Of a stretch of 64,000 nt of DNA, positions 18,946 to 28,633 are shown one piece after another. Position 1 is the stretch's first letter; the number at the start of each line of letters is the position of its first letter. The position numbers and the translations under genes were made by a program. The notes below the pieces were generated by a model that did no database searches, had not been told where the DNA came from, and saw only the letters and a program-made list of their open reading frames with translations. Origin of the DNA: Rhizobium sp. (GTDB lineage Bacteria > Pseudomonadota > Alphaproteobacteria > Rhizobiales > Rhizobiaceae); the NCBI GenBank assembly GCA_027533385.1, contig JAPZUE010000018.1, positions 156,943 through 220,942 of the forward strand, read 5' to 3'.

Positions 18946-20010
18946 ATGAGCACGGCGACACCGCCAAAGACGCAGAGCCCTGACGTCGCGGCACAGATCA
19001 CCTACGCAATGCGCTCGATGGGGGTCGCCCCGATCCCGCGCAATTACGAGCTGTTCTATGAAGCCTATATCGGATCCAACCCGGCACTGACACGGGAACT
19101 GGCAGCGCTCGGCAGCCGCGCCACCCAGGACGAGCTGGATACCCTCGGGGAACAGTATTTCGGCAGCCACCAGAGCAAGGCCATTGAAAACGCCCATGCC
19201 AAGCTGATTGGCGAGCTCGACGGCCTCCTGCGCCTTCTGCAGCAGGAACAGACCTCCTTGCAGAGCTACAACAGGCTGCTCGGCGAAACCTATCATCGGA
19301 TCAATTCCAAGAGCACAAACAGCGCCGACATCCTGCGCAGCGCCATCAACATCCTGACCGAAGCCACGGGCTCTACCATGGCACATGGCGAAGAGACGGT
19401 CGTCCAGATGTCCGAACGCTCCAAGGAGATGGACGAGGTTCGGCGCGAGCTGGATGAATACAAGCGCATTGCCAATACGGACTCGCTGACGCGCATTGCC
19501 AACCGCCGGGCCTTCGACGAGAAGCTCGCCGCCGTCTACACCAGCGGCACCAAGCCCCTTGCAGGACTGGTGCTGGCCGACATCGACAATTTCAAGAAGG
19601 TCAATGACGCCTACGGCCACCCTGTCGGCGACAAGATCCTCGCGACCGTTGCGACCGTCATTCGCAACAATGTCCGGAAAGACTGCTTCGTGGCCCGAAC
19701 CGGTGGCGAGGAATTCGCGATCATTGTCGAAGGCAACACGGCCGAAGAGATCTACCAGATTTGCGAACGCACCCGCACGGCGCTTGAAACGACACCGTTC
19801 AAGAACTCCAAGACCGGCGTGAACTATGGCCCGATCACAATCTCGCTCGGCTTCGCCATGGCCGCCGATGCCGAAGATGCCGGTGAACTCTACGCCAAGT
19901 CCGATATCGCCCTCTATTGCGCCAAGAATGCCGGGCGAAACAGGACCAAGCCCTATGAAGACGGCATGAAGAAGGACTTCACCAAGAGCTGGCTGATCTA
20001 CAAGCGTTGA
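18946..20010 (+). CDS. GGDEF diguanylate cyclase
   Basis: A 354-residue soluble protein. The N-terminal half is helical and unassigned (residues 1-165, with a coiled-coil-like stretch). The C-terminal GGDEF domain begins at TDSLTRIANRRAFDEKL. The active-site loop is GGEEF, and the metal/GTP contacts VLADIDNFKKVND are present, so it should make cyclic di-GMP. The inhibitory I-site (RxxD five residues before GGEEF) reads R-K-D-C, so canonical product inhibition is probably lost. ATG 18946 has GGAG 8 bases upstream and is preferred over ATG 18913. No membrane segment is seen. Confidence 0.9.
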   Translation: MSTATPPKTQSPDVAAQITYAMRSMGVAPIPRNYELFYEAYIGSNPALTRELAALGSRATQDELDTLGEQYFGSHQSKAIENAHAKLIGELDGLLRLLQQEQTSLQSYNRLLGETYHRINSKSTNSADILRSAINILTEATGSTMAHGEETVVQMSERSKEMDEVRRELDEYKRIANTDSLTRIANRRAFDEKLAAVYTSGTKPLAGLVLADIDNFKKVNDAYGHPVGDKILATVATVIRNNVRKDCFVARTGGEEFAIIVEGNTAEEIYQICERTRTALETTPFKNSKTGVNYGPITISLGFAMAADAEDAGELYAKSDIALYCAKNAGRNRTKPYEDGMKKDFTKSWLIYKR

Positions 20011-20022
20011 TCGCTTTCGGGC

Positions 20023-20631
20023 TTACCACATCGTCTTCGCCGCCCGCGCCGGCCATTCCCGGTCATAGCTTTCCTGGTCGAAACTCTCTTTCGCGGCCTT
20101 CAGCATCTCACCAGGTGTCGGCAGTTCATCCGCAGCGACATGCCGCTCGCCGTTCCACAACTCGGCCCGCATGACAGCCCGGGCGCACTGGAAATAAGCC
20201 TCTTCGATAGAGATGATGATGACGCTGCGCGGATGCCGCCCGTCGATCTCGAAGCTCTCGAGCAAGTCCGGCGCGACGGAGATCACGGCCCGTCCGTTGA
20301 TCCGCATCACGCTGTTCGATCCGGGGATCAGAAACATCAGGGCAACACGCGGATCACGCACGATGTTGGCGAGCGAATCGACCCGGTTGTTGCCGCGCCA
20401 ATCCGGCAACGCGAGCGTTCTGTCATTTTCAATCCGGACAACGGCCCCGCGATCGCCACGCGGCGAACAGTCGAGCCCTTCTGGCCCGGCCGTTGCCAGC
20501 GCCACGAACGGCGATTTTTCGATCATCTGCCGATAGGCGGGCGTCAACGACGTCGTGACCTTGGCCGTCGATGCCTCGGAGACCTCGCTATAGATCGCCT
20601 TGAGGTCCTCAACGGTGGTGATGATAGTCAT
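20023..20631 (-). CDS. Pyridoxamine 5'-phosphate oxidase family protein
   Basis: A 202-residue split-barrel flavin-binding protein of the PPOX class (MSMEG_1061-like). Features are SPFVALATAGPEGLDCSPRG, DWRGNNRVDSLANIVRDPRV and LMFLIPGSNSVMRINGRA, the usual FMN-contact strands. It is not the PdxH of vitamin B6 synthesis, and the substrate is unknown. The gene lies 68 bases downstream of the alpha/beta hydrolase on the same strand, so the two may share a transcript controlled by the divergent MarR regulator. It is convergent with the diguanylate cyclase, with a 12-base gap. Confidence 0.85.
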   Translation of the reverse strand: MTIITTVEDLKAIYSEVSEASTAKVTTSLTPAYRQMIEKSPFVALATAGPEGLDCSPRGDRGAVVRIENDRTLALPDWRGNNRVDSLANIVRDPRVALMFLIPGSNSVMRINGRAVISVAPDLLESFEIDGRHPRSVIIISIEEAYFQCARAVMRAELWNGERHVAADELPTPGEMLKAAKESFDQESYDREWPARAAKTMW

Positions 20632-20699
20632 GCTTTTCGCTCCCGCTTATCCATCCGACACTAGACGCCGCTGCGGGGTAGGCAAGAGCGATGACGCGA

Positions 20700-21623
20700 C
20701 TATGACACCCGGCGCTCACCGGACTGCCCCGACAACTCTGCTCCGGTCAGGAAGGATGCGACCGCAGCGATGACTTCGGGTGCGCTGACAATGCGCCGAT
20801 GCCCGTGGCCATTGGCCCAGAGATGCCGGACATGGGGCGAGACACCGATATAGCGCTGCGCATGGCCGACATTCACCTCCTTGTCGTCCTCCGCATGAAC
20901 GACGAGCAGAGGCCAGTCGATCCGGCGGGCAACGCTGACCCCGTCGAGATCCTCGACCCGCGCGCCGGCAATTTCCACTGCCCGGCTGCGCATCGCGCCG
21001 ACACTGCTTCGGCCGAGACCGACCATCGAAGCAAAGCCGTTGAACACCTCGCCCATGCTGGAGGGCGAGCCGATCAGCGCGATCCGGGTAGCATTCAAGG
21101 TCTGCAGATCCGAAAACACGCCGCCTGCTGCCATCATCACGGCGGCGCCGCCAAAGGAGTGTCCCACCACGCCATCGAAGCGACCGAAATGCCGTTCCGC
21201 CGCGACGATGGCTTCTGCAGCGATCTTCAGATCGAGCCGCCGCCCACTCGAGGCACCATGCCCGGGCAGGTCGAGCACGATCACGTCTGCGCCGGTCTGC
21301 CGAAGTCCCCAGGCGAGATCGGACAGATACTCGGCGCGAGAGCCCCAGCCATGCACCACAAGGATCCGCCGCCTGTCGGCTTTACCCTCAGCCGGCAGAT
21401 GATGCGCCGCTGCCATGCCGCGCGACAGCGCTAGGCGCACCAATGTCGCCTGCCGGAGCCGATTGCGACCGACAAAGAAGACCTGCCGCGCCTTGGCGCC
21501 CTTGGGTTTCCGGCTCGGCGTCCGGCAGAAGAGTTCAAACGCAATCCGCCCGGCCACTCCGGGCGAGAGCTTTTCCAGCTGCGCGAAAGCCAGGCGGGTG
21601 ACCTTGAGCGGAAAGGATGGCAT
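20700..21623 (-). CDS. Alpha/beta hydrolase
   Basis: A 307-residue hydrolase. The oxyanion segment is VVHGWGSRAEY (residue about 90), the nucleophile elbow VVGHSFGGAA (Ser near residue 157), an acid in VVHAEDDKEV (about 247), and a late His in ANGHGHRRI. The first 85 residues are basic and form an unusual extension before the hydrolase core. There is no signal peptide. The gene diverges from a MarR regulator across a 47-base gap that contains a perfect inverted repeat, so MarR control is likely. Substrate unknown. Confidence 0.86.
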   Translation of the reverse strand: MPSFPLKVTRLAFAQLEKLSPGVAGRIAFELFCRTPSRKPKGAKARQVFFVGRNRLRQATLVRLALSRGMAAAHHLPAEGKADRRRILVVHGWGSRAEYLSDLAWGLRQTGADVIVLDLPGHGASSGRRLDLKIAAEAIVAAERHFGRFDGVVGHSFGGAAVMMAAGGVFSDLQTLNATRIALIGSPSSMGEVFNGFASMVGLGRSSVGAMRSRAVEIAGARVEDLDGVSVARRIDWPLLVVHAEDDKEVNVGHAQRYIGVSPHVRHLWANGHGHRRIVSAPEVIAAVASFLTGAELSGQSGERRVS

Positions 21624-21641
21624 AGTCAGAATCCCCCAGAC

Positions 21642-21657
21642 TGTTCAATGATGAACA
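21642..21657. promoter_or_regulatory. Probable MarR operator
   Basis: TGTTCA-atga-TGAACA is a perfect inverted repeat in the short gap between the divergent hydrolase and MarR genes. A further TGAACA lies at 21672, overlapping the marR start codon. Position and symmetry suit autoregulation plus control of the hydrolase. Confidence 0.55.
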
Positions 21658-21670
21658 ATAAAGTACAAGA

Positions 21671-22162
21671 ATGAACAAAAAGCAAGCCTTCCCCTGGGAT
21701 CATCCTCGATTTCGCAGCTGGATTTCGGTTGCCCGCGCCTGCCAGCTGATGCAGCAGGCCCTCGCTCGTGCGCTGGCACCGCTCGACATCAAGCCGCCGC
21801 ATCTCGATATCCTCGTCAATCTCTATCGTTTCGAAGGGATTTCCCAGCAGGAACTGGCCCGCAAGCTGCTGGTCGGCCGCTCCAATATGAGCATGCTGCT
21901 GCCGCAGATGGAAAAACGCGGCCTTCTGGAGCGGCGACCGGATCAGCGGGACAAGCGCGTATTGCGGCTGTTCCTCACCGCAGAGGGTCGGGATCTGAGT
22001 GAGAGGGCGATGCAGATTCAGACAGATCTCATCGAGCGAACGCTTTCCGCGACGCCGATCGACGAATGCCAGCGCCTCGCCGAAAACATGGACCTGCTGA
22101 TCCAGCGCATGCTGGTCGCCGACGGGATGGTGGACCCTGAACTCAGCGAGGATCGCGACTGA
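21671..22162 (+). CDS. MarR family transcriptional regulator
   Basis: A 163-residue dimeric winged-helix regulator. The recognition region reads ISQQELARKLLVGRSNMSML, with the wing LLERRPDQRDKRVLRLFLT (D-x-R-D-x-R core) typical of MarR. The N-terminal helix SWISVARACQLMQQAL and the C-terminal helices form the dimer interface. Ligand unknown. The last 20 bases overlap the convergent DUF971 gene. It probably represses itself and the divergent hydrolase. Confidence 0.92.
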   Translation: MNKKQAFPWDHPRFRSWISVARACQLMQQALARALAPLDIKPPHLDILVNLYRFEGISQQELARKLLVGRSNMSMLLPQMEKRGLLERRPDQRDKRVLRLFLTAEGRDLSERAMQIQTDLIERTLSATPIDECQRLAENMDLLIQRMLVADGMVDPELSEDRD

Positions 22163-22505
22163 GGCGCTTTTCAGCGAGTTCCGCCTCATAGGCCGCAAAC
22201 TTCTCATCACCGCTTTCGCCGAGTTCGCGCAGGTAGTTCCAGGTGAAGATCCCGGTGTCGTGTCCGTCATCGAAGCCGATCCGCACCGCGTAATTGCCGG
22301 TCGGCACCATCTGCCGGATCGTGACATGCCTCTTGCCAGGCACCGTGACCTTCTGGCCCGGCCCATGCCCCTGGACCTCTGCCGATGGCGACAACACCCT
22401 GAGCATTTCGGCCGGAAGCGCGGCAACGACACCGTCGTTGAAACTGACGGTCAACAGACGTCTGTCCTTCGACACCTTGAGTTCGGTCGGCCAGATCTCG
22501 CTCAT
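22143..22505 (-). CDS. DUF971 domain protein
   Basis: A 120-residue protein matching the DUF971 (gamma-butyrobetaine hydroxylase-like N-terminal) fold. It begins IWPTELKVSKDRRLLTVSFN and has GNYAVRIGFDDGHDTGIFTW and YLRELGE near the end. In larger proteins this domain binds zinc, and stand-alone members are linked by context to iron-sulfur proteins. It lies directly upstream of, and divergent from, the radical-SAM gene moaA, which is compatible but proves nothing. Its 3' end overlaps marR by 20 bases. Confidence 0.88.
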   Translation of the reverse strand: MSEIWPTELKVSKDRRLLTVSFNDGVVAALPAEMLRVLSPSAEVQGHGPGQKVTVPGKRHVTIRQMVPTGNYAVRIGFDDGHDTGIFTWNYLRELGESGDEKFAAYEAELAEKRLSRDPR

Positions 22506-22654
22506 GTTATCCTCGGATGGGCTTTGTTGTCGGATGCTGCAGACCTAGGACCAAGTGCTGAGCTTTGCAATCCGTCTTGATGAAGTCGTCGCCTGTCAGC
22601 TTGACGCTTCAAGGGCTTGGCCCCACATTGGACGAAACGGACAGGAGAGATCTG

Positions 22655-23701
22655 TTGGACCAGACCCCCGCCGATTGGCGCCAGGCAGAACCGCTCGTTG
22701 AACGAGCGAACCCGATGATCGACCCCTTTGGACGGGCCGTGACCTATCTGCGCGTCTCCGTTACCGACCGATGCGACTTCCGCTGCACCTATTGCATGGC
22801 GGAGAACATGACATTCCTGCCGAAGAAGGATCTTCTGACGCTGGAGGAGCTCGACCGGCTCTGTTCCGCCTTCATTGCCAAGGGCGTTCGCAAGCTGCGC
22901 CTGACGGGCGGCGAGCCGCTGGTCCGCAAGAATATCATGCATCTGGTGCGCGCCCTGTCGCGCCATATCAGCAAGGGTCTGGATGAGCTGACGCTGACCA
23001 CCAACGGCTCTCAGCTTGCCCGCCATGCCCAAGAACTCGCCGACTGCGGCGTCAGACGCATCAACGTCTCCCTCGACACGCTGGACCCGGACAAGTTCAA
23101 GGCGATCACCCGCTGGGGCGAATTCGGCACGGTCATGGACGGCATTCGCGCAGCCCAGGCCGCCGGTATCCACATCAAGCTCAACGCCGTGGCGCTGAAG
23201 GATTTCAACGAGCACGAGATCCCGGACCTCCTGCGCTTTGCCCATGGCGAGGGCATGGACCTGACCCTGATCGAGACCATGCCGATGGGCGAGACGGGCG
23301 AGGACCGGACGGACCAGTATCTCCCGCTCTCGAAAGTCCGCGCGGCACTCGAAGAGCAGTTCATGCTCGACGACATCCCCTACCGGACCGGTGGACCGGC
23401 ACGCTATGTCGAGGTGCGTGAAACCGGCGGTCGCCTGGGCTTCATCACGCCCCTCACCCATAATTTCTGTGAAAGCTGCAATCGAGTGCGCCTGACCTGC
23501 ACGGGCACGCTCTATATGTGCCTTGGCCAGGATGATGCAGCCGACCTGCGCACCGCTCTTCGGGCATCTGACGACGACGCCTATCTGTCGGCGGCCATCG
23601 ACGAGGCGATTTCACGCAAGCCAAAGGGTCACGACTTCATCATAGACCGCGCCCATCGCAAGCCGGCTGTCGCGCGGCACATGAGCGTCACCGGCGGCTG
23701 A
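22655..23701 (+). CDS. moaA: GTP 3',8-cyclase MoaA
   Basis: A radical-SAM enzyme that, with MoaC, makes cyclic pyranopterin monophosphate from GTP, the first step of molybdenum cofactor synthesis. The N-terminal cluster motif is CDFRCTYC. The SAM contact [11 protein letters not shown] follows, and the C-terminal cluster is [13 protein letters not shown] plus a further Cys in YMC. The chain ends in the conserved Gly-Gly needed for activity. TTG 22655 with AGGAG 7 bases upstream gives 348 residues. The upstream ATG 22565 would add 30 unconserved residues, and ATG 22715 is a shorter option. mobA and mobB lie 5 kb away. Confidence 0.95.
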   Translation: MDQTPADWRQAEPLVERANPMIDPFGRAVTYLRVSVTDRCDFRCTYCMAENMTFLPKKDLLTLEELDRLCSAFIAKGVRKLRLTGGEPLVRKNIMHLVRALSRHISKGLDELTLTTNGSQLARHAQELADCGVRRINVSLDTLDPDKFKAITRWGEFGTVMDGIRAAQAAGIHIKLNAVALKDFNEHEIPDLLRFAHGEGMDLTLIETMPMGETGEDRTDQYLPLSKVRAALEEQFMLDDIPYRTGGPARYVEVRETGGRLGFITPLTHNFCESCNRVRLTCTGTLYMCLGQDDAADLRTALRASDDDAYLSAAIDEAISRKPKGHDFIIDRAHRKPAVARHMSVTGG

Positions 23702-23721
23702 ACGCCGCCGGCTTTCTTCTC
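23691..23721 (+). terminator. Terminator overlapping the moaA stop
   Basis: CCGGCGGC-tgaac-GCCGCCGG with the stop codon in the loop, followed by CTTTCTTC. It serves moaA. The MCP gene ends convergently just beyond it. Confidence 0.7.
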
Positions 23722-23726
23722 AGTCC

Positions 23727-26261
23727 TCAGGCCGAACGGCGATAGACCTGCGGAGCTGCCCGCTGGCTGTCGGTGCGGAAGCGCGAGATCTTGTGCATCA
23801 GATTGTCGACGCGCTGCCGCAGCCCCTGGATCTCGGCATTGTTCTCTTCGACCATGGCCGCGTTCTGCTGGGTGATCAGCTCGACATCGCGCACGGCGGA
23901 CGTCACTTCGCTGATGCCCGTCGACTGTTCGCGGGTGGCTGCCGAAATGCCTTCGACCAGCGACTGCACTTCTTCGACCTGATCGATGATCGCCTGCAGC
24001 GCGACACCGGTGTTCTCGACAAGCTCGACGCCCGAACGCACCTGACCGCCGCTGACGGAGATCAGCGTCTTGATCTCCTTGGCCGCGTTGGCGCAGCGCT
24101 GCGCAAGATCACGAACTTCCTGGGCAACCACCGCAAAGCCACGGCCGGCTTCCCCGGCGCGCGCGGCCTCGACGCCGGCATTGAGCGCCAGCAGATTGGT
24201 CTGGAATGCGATTTCGTCGATCACTCCAATGATCGTCGAAATCTTTTCCGAGGACCGGCTGATCTCGGCCATGGCCTCCACCGCCTTCTTCACCACCACA
24301 CCCGACTGGCGGGCATGATCCCGGGCCGACTGGACGGACTGGGCGGTGCGCCCTGCCCCATCTGCCGTCGAGCGAACGACATCGCTCAGATGCGAGAGCG
24401 CACGAACACTCTCCTCAAGCGCTGCCGCCTGCTGTTCGGTGCGGCGGGCCAGATCATCGGCGGAAACAGCAAGGTTTTCCGAACCGGCATTGATGTCGAC
24501 GCTTGCCGCCCGCACCTCTTCGAGTGTCGCCCTCAGCGCTTCGACAGCCTGGTTGTAGGTCGAGGCCATGGCGACGAAATCGGCCGGCAGGTCGTCGCGC
24601 ATGGAAACGTCGAGCTGACCGTTGGCGAGCGCTTCGAGCACCGACGACAGGGCTTCCAGCGCCGAGCGCTGATCGGCCTCGACGCGGGCACGTTCCTCGG
24701 CACGCTGTGTGCTTTCCCGCTCGGAGCGCGCACGCGCGGCTTCCGCTTCCTCCTCGAGACGCCGGTTTTCCAACGCCGCATCGCGGAACACGGTGACGGA
24801 ACGCACCATGTCGCCGATTTCGTCGCCGCGGTTGCGGCCTTCGATCGGGACGGAAAGATCGCCATTCGCAAGGCGTGCCATGACGCTGGTGATCCGCTTC
24901 AGCGGCGCCCGCAAGGTTTCGACCAGCATCAGACCGCCGATGATCGCAAGCAGCGTCCCGAGGACCATGGTGATGACCGAGATCGTCGCCGACCGCTCGC
25001 TGTCTTCACGGCCAATCTCCTGGGCCTGGGCGACGAAATTGCGCAACGAGCCCATCCCCGCCGAAACGGCTGCACTGGCGGCCAGACGCTTTTCCTCCCA
25101 GTCACGTCCTGCGTCGAGGCGGGCTTGGGACATGTCGGCAAGTGCTGCAAGCTGCGGTGCAATCTTCTGCGGGAAGTCCCGCAGCGCGCTGTTCTTGGCG
25201 CCAAGCTCGGAAATGCGCGCTGCAATGGCCTGCAGGGCTTCGATCTCCTTCACGACAACCGCGCGGCTTTCGTCACTCAGCGCCCCCAGCATCTGCTGCA
25301 CGCGCAATTCCATGGTCGCAACATTGAGCGCCGCCGTATCGACGAGTGCCATCAGCTCCTTCTGTTCGGCGACAAGCTTGTCCAGATTGACGAAGCGGTC
25401 GGCGGCAACATCGCTGTTCTTGGCCGCCTGCAGCGTGATCTTCTGCTCGATCTCGACCAGTTCGGCGAGCACACGTCCGAGTTCCTGCGCCTTGGCGTCG
25501 TCCGGCGACGACTGCCCGAGGATCGTCTCGATCTTGCCGATCGCGGCGGCAACTTCGCCGACCAGCACCTTGCCCTTCTCGGATGCGATCTCGTTGGCCT
25601 TGGCCAGATCCTTCTGCATCGGTCCGAGATAGAGCTTGGCCTCGGCCAACTGCTCTTCCGGCGTGAAGGCCATCTGCACGCCGACTCGCAACTTTCCGAG
25701 GCGATCGAGAAGCGACTTGAACGCCGAAGCATCGAACAGCAGTTCCTTGGCAAAGCGCTCCTTGCCTGAGAGATCCTCGCGGACGAAATCGACCTGCTTG
25801 ACGATCTGCTGGCTCTCAGCCTGCAGCGCGGCCACCGCGGCATTGAGGCCCGCATCCAGCTCGTCGCGCTTCGTCTTGTTGTCCCACAATGCTGCGGTCT
25901 GCGTCCGCATCTGCGAGGGAAGCTGCGTCAGGGCGGAGAGATCCGCAGATTGCGCCTGTTTCGCAAGGACCCCATTCAGAACATCGAGCCCCTTCTCCTG
26001 GCCGTCTATGGCGGAGAGCAGCGCCTGCCTGCTGTCTTCGGTTGGATCAAGGCTGAACTCCTGCAGCCCCTGCTGCAGCGTCTCCAGGTCGCTGATATTG
26101 CCAATGGTCGCGCGCGTGACGGTCATGTGACCGTTCAAGGTCGTGGCAGTCCAATAGCCCAGCAGGCCAACGCCCGCCATCAGCAGAACGAGAGGAACAA
26201 CGAACAGCAATACCTTGGTGACGATCCTGCGACTTTGCAGAAGGCGATCGATAAAACTCAT
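23727..26261 (-). CDS. Methyl-accepting chemotaxis protein
   Basis: A large 844-residue chemoreceptor. One transmembrane helix at residues about 15-37 ([21 protein letters not shown]) is followed by a long periplasmic helical sensor of about 370 residues. A second helix ([21 protein letters not shown]) leads to HAMP ([20 protein letters not shown]), a coiled linker with a second HAMP-like unit, and the signalling domain. Its hairpin tip contains [23 protein letters not shown] 26261 with GAGGG upstream is preferred over TTG 26273. The ligand is unknown. A near-consensus CtrA site lies about 100 bases upstream. There is no C-terminal CheR-tethering pentapeptide. Confidence 0.93.
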   Translation of the reverse strand: MSFIDRLLQSRRIVTKVLLFVVPLVLLMAGVGLLGYWTATTLNGHMTVTRATIGNISDLETLQQGLQEFSLDPTEDSRQALLSAIDGQEKGLDVLNGVLAKQAQSADLSALTQLPSQMRTQTAALWDNKTKRDELDAGLNAAVAALQAESQQIVKQVDFVREDLSGKERFAKELLFDASAFKSLLDRLGKLRVGVQMAFTPEEQLAEAKLYLGPMQKDLAKANEIASEKGKVLVGEVAAAIGKIETILGQSSPDDAKAQELGRVLAELVEIEQKITLQAAKNSDVAADRFVNLDKLVAEQKELMALVDTAALNVATMELRVQQMLGALSDESRAVVVKEIEALQAIAARISELGAKNSALRDFPQKIAPQLAALADMSQARLDAGRDWEEKRLAASAAVSAGMGSLRNFVAQAQEIGREDSERSATISVITMVLGTLLAIIGGLMLVETLRAPLKRITSVMARLANGDLSVPIEGRNRGDEIGDMVRSVTVFRDAALENRRLEEEAEAARARSERESTQRAEERARVEADQRSALEALSSVLEALANGQLDVSMRDDLPADFVAMASTYNQAVEALRATLEEVRAASVDINAGSENLAVSADDLARRTEQQAAALEESVRALSHLSDVVRSTADGAGRTAQSVQSARDHARQSGVVVKKAVEAMAEISRSSEKISTIIGVIDEIAFQTNLLALNAGVEAARAGEAGRGFAVVAQEVRDLAQRCANAAKEIKTLISVSGGQVRSGVELVENTGVALQAIIDQVEEVQSLVEGISAATREQSTGISEVTSAVRDVELITQQNAAMVEENNAEIQGLRQRVDNLMHKISRFRTDSQRAAPQVYRRSA

Positions 26262-26361
26262 GGGGACCCTCAAAGAGGTCGAAAGCCTGCGAGATCATCG
26301 CGCAGGGTCGAGAAGACGGCGCGCCCTCATGTGCGCCAGACGCGAGATTGGTCTGTTCAGT

Positions 26362-26376
26362 TTGAACAATGGTTAA
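26362..26376. promoter_or_regulatory. Possible CtrA box
   Basis: TTGA-acaatgg-TTAA matches the TTAA-N7-TTAA consensus at seven of eight positions. On the minus strand it contains TTAACCAT, a common CtrA half-site. It lies about 100 bases upstream of the MCP start and 115 bases upstream of the DMT transporter start. Confidence 0.4.
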
Positions 26377-26490
26377 TCGCGATCAGTCTTTTTCGCATTG
26401 CAGTATCGATTGGTGCAGGCAACATCGCAATTCCGGTTTCTCGCTGCAGCCGCTTGGTTTAGAACCTGCGGGTACGCACGGGAATCGAGC

Positions 26491-27396
26491 ATGGCATTAT
26501 CCGAGAACACCCGAGGCGCCCTCCTGATGGCGATCTCGATGGCGGGCTTCACCTTCAACGACGCTCTGACGAAATCTGTGACATCGGAACTGACCGTCGC
26601 ACAGATCATGTTCGTGCGAGGTGCCTTTACCGCAGCCCTCGTCTATGTGGTGGCACGGCGCATGGGGGCGCTCGACCACATCAAGAACATCCTGCAGCCA
26701 CTCATCTTGCTGCGCATTGCCTTCGAAACGGTCGCAGCCGTGGCCTTTCTGGCAGCCCTTGGCCAGGTCCCGCTTGCCAATGCCTCGGCGATTCTGCAGT
26801 CGCTGCCGCTTGCGGTCACGCTCGGCGCCGCGATCTTCTACAAGGAGCCGGTCGGCTGGCGCCGCTGGACGGCCATTGGCCTCGGCTTCATCGGCGTGCT
26901 CGTCATCATCCAGCCTGGCCCTGAGGGGTTCACGCTGGCCTCTCTCTATATCGTCTTCTGCGTGATCACGGCAGCCGGGCGCGATCTCGTCACGCGCCGG
27001 ATCGATCCCAACATCTCGTCGCTGACGGTCACCTTCTTTACGGCAGCATCGATTTCAGTCGCCGGCCTGCTGTTGATCCCGGCCTTCGGCGGCTGGCAGC
27101 CGCTTTCTGGCAGCGCACTCGGTCGGCTCGCATTTGCTTCGATCTTTCTATTCGCTGGCTACCAGGCAATCATCATGGCGATGCGCACCGGCGAAATCTC
27201 CTTCATCGCCCCGTTCCGCTATACCAGCCTTCTCTGGGCGGTTCTGCTCGGCATGATCTTCTTCAACGAAACACCCGACATCTGGATGATCCTTGGCTCG
27301 GCCATTGTCATCGGCTCGGGCCTTTACACATTCTACCGTGAAAGCAAACGCAAGGCGGCGCTTGCCCGCCGCGCGGACCCCGCCTCTCCCGGCTAA
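26491..27396 (+). CDS. DMT (EamA) family transporter
   Basis: A 301-residue inner-membrane protein with ten predicted hydrophobic helices arranged as two EamA repeats, typical of drug/metabolite transporters. The conserved ILQSLPLAVTLGAAIFYKEP ends the first repeat and RYTSLLWAVLLGMIFFNETP the second. The C-terminal tail is basic (YRESKRKAALARR). Substrate unknown. The frame opens earlier, but ATG 26491 precedes the first helix and has a GGGAA site upstream. An MFS exporter follows within 30 bases, so the pair is probably an operon that runs into mobA-mobB. Confidence 0.9.
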   Translation: MALSENTRGALLMAISMAGFTFNDALTKSVTSELTVAQIMFVRGAFTAALVYVVARRMGALDHIKNILQPLILLRIAFETVAAVAFLAALGQVPLANASAILQSLPLAVTLGAAIFYKEPVGWRRWTAIGLGFIGVLVIIQPGPEGFTLASLYIVFCVITAAGRDLVTRRIDPNISSLTVTFFTAASISVAGLLLIPAFGGWQPLSGSALGRLAFASIFLFAGYQAIIMAMRTGEISFIAPFRYTSLLWAVLLGMIFFNETPDIWMILGSAIVIGSGLYTFYRESKRKAALARRADPASPG

Positions 27397-27423
27397 TCGC
27401 CTTTGGCGCAAGGACATTTGAGC

Positions 27424-28629
27424 GTGCAGCAGCAGCCTCGTTTCCTGGACAGAACCACCGCACCGCATATCGTCAGTCTCGTGGCGATCGCCGGTCTGTC
27501 GGCGCTGACCATGAACATCTTTCTGCCCGCGCTGCCCGAAATGGCCTCAAATCTCAATGTCGACTACGACAGGGTCCAGGTCCTCGTTTCCGGCTACATC
27601 GCGATGACGGCCCTGGTCCAGCTATTGATCGGCCCCCTTTCGGACCGCTACGGACGGCGGCCGGTGATGATCGGTGCCTTGCTCATCCTGATCGGCTCGT
27701 CGCTCGTCTGCACGGTGGCAAGCTCCATCGAAATCCTGACCATTGCGCGCATGATCCAGACGGCGGTCGTGGCCGGACTGGTCCTCTCCCGCGCGATCAT
27801 CCGTGACATGGTTCCAATGGACGAAGCCGCCTCGATGATCGGCTATGTCACCATGGGCATGACGTTGATCCCGATGATCGGCCCCACGCTCGGTGGCGTA
27901 CTCAGCGACCATTTCGGCTGGCGTTCGAACTTTGCCGCCATCCTGATTGCAGCCGTCATCGTTCTGATCCTCGTCTACAAGGACCTCGGCGAAACCAACC
28001 GGCAGAAGAGCGATAGCTTTTCCGAGCAGTTTCGCGCCTGGCCGCGCCTGCTCGCCTCACCCCGTTTCTGGGGCTACACCATGGCTGGCACCTTCACCTC
28101 GGGCGCATTCTTCGCCTTTCTCGGCGGCGCGCCCTTCGTCGGCGGCACGCTGATGGGACTGACACCGAGCATGCTCGGTCTGCAGTTCATTTTCATCGCC
28201 GTCGGCTATATCGCCGGCAACTACATTTCGGGCCGCTTTGCGCGGCGCGCCGGCATCGACATGATGATGCTCGTTGGCGGGATCGTCGCCCTCCTCGGCG
28301 CAGCCATCCCGATCCTGCTCTTCCTCCAGGGCCATGTTTCGTCGCTCGCCTTCTTCGCCCCGCAGATCGTGGTCGGTTTCGGCAATGGTCTGTCTTTGCC
28401 GAGCACCAATGCCGGCATCGTCAGCGTCCGTCCGGAGCTGGCAGGCTCAGCCTCAGGCCTCGGCGGCGCGATTTCCATGGGCGGCGGCGCTTTTGTCTCC
28501 TGGCTCGCGACCCGGATCCTTTCAATCGAAACCGGCGCCATGCCGCTGCTGCTCGTGATGTTCGCCTGCTGCGTGCTGGCACTTGTGGCGGTCGCCTTCC
28601 TTCGGCTGACGCCAGGGGAGGAACGGTGA
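27424..28629 (+). CDS. Bcr/CflA family multidrug MFS transporter
   Basis: A 401-residue 12-helix major facilitator. The loop GPLSDRYGRRPVM after helix 2 is the MFS signature, and helix 5 contains the drug:proton antiporter motif region (GMTLIPMIGPTLGGVLSD). The N terminus SLVAIAGLSALTMNIFLPALP fits Bcr/CflA exporters such as those for bicyclomycin or chloramphenicol. GTG 27424 has AAGGA 9 bases upstream and is preferred over TTG 27403. Real substrate unknown. It sits between the DMT transporter and mobA, which starts 5 bases after its stop. Confidence 0.9.
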   Translation: MQQQPRFLDRTTAPHIVSLVAIAGLSALTMNIFLPALPEMASNLNVDYDRVQVLVSGYIAMTALVQLLIGPLSDRYGRRPVMIGALLILIGSSLVCTVASSIEILTIARMIQTAVVAGLVLSRAIIRDMVPMDEAASMIGYVTMGMTLIPMIGPTLGGVLSDHFGWRSNFAAILIAAVIVLILVYKDLGETNRQKSDSFSEQFRAWPRLLASPRFWGYTMAGTFTSGAFFAFLGGAPFVGGTLMGLTPSMLGLQFIFIAVGYIAGNYISGRFARRAGIDMMMLVGGIVALLGAAIPILLFLQGHVSSLAFFAPQIVVGFGNGLSLPSTNAGIVSVRPELAGSASGLGGAISMGGGAFVSWLATRILSIETGAMPLLLVMFACCVLALVAVAFLRLTPGEER

Positions 28630-28633
28630 GCGC

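Noticed and set aside
23793..25769. 658-residue open frame antisense to the MCP gene
   Set aside because: It shadows a complete chemoreceptor and has no coherent motif.
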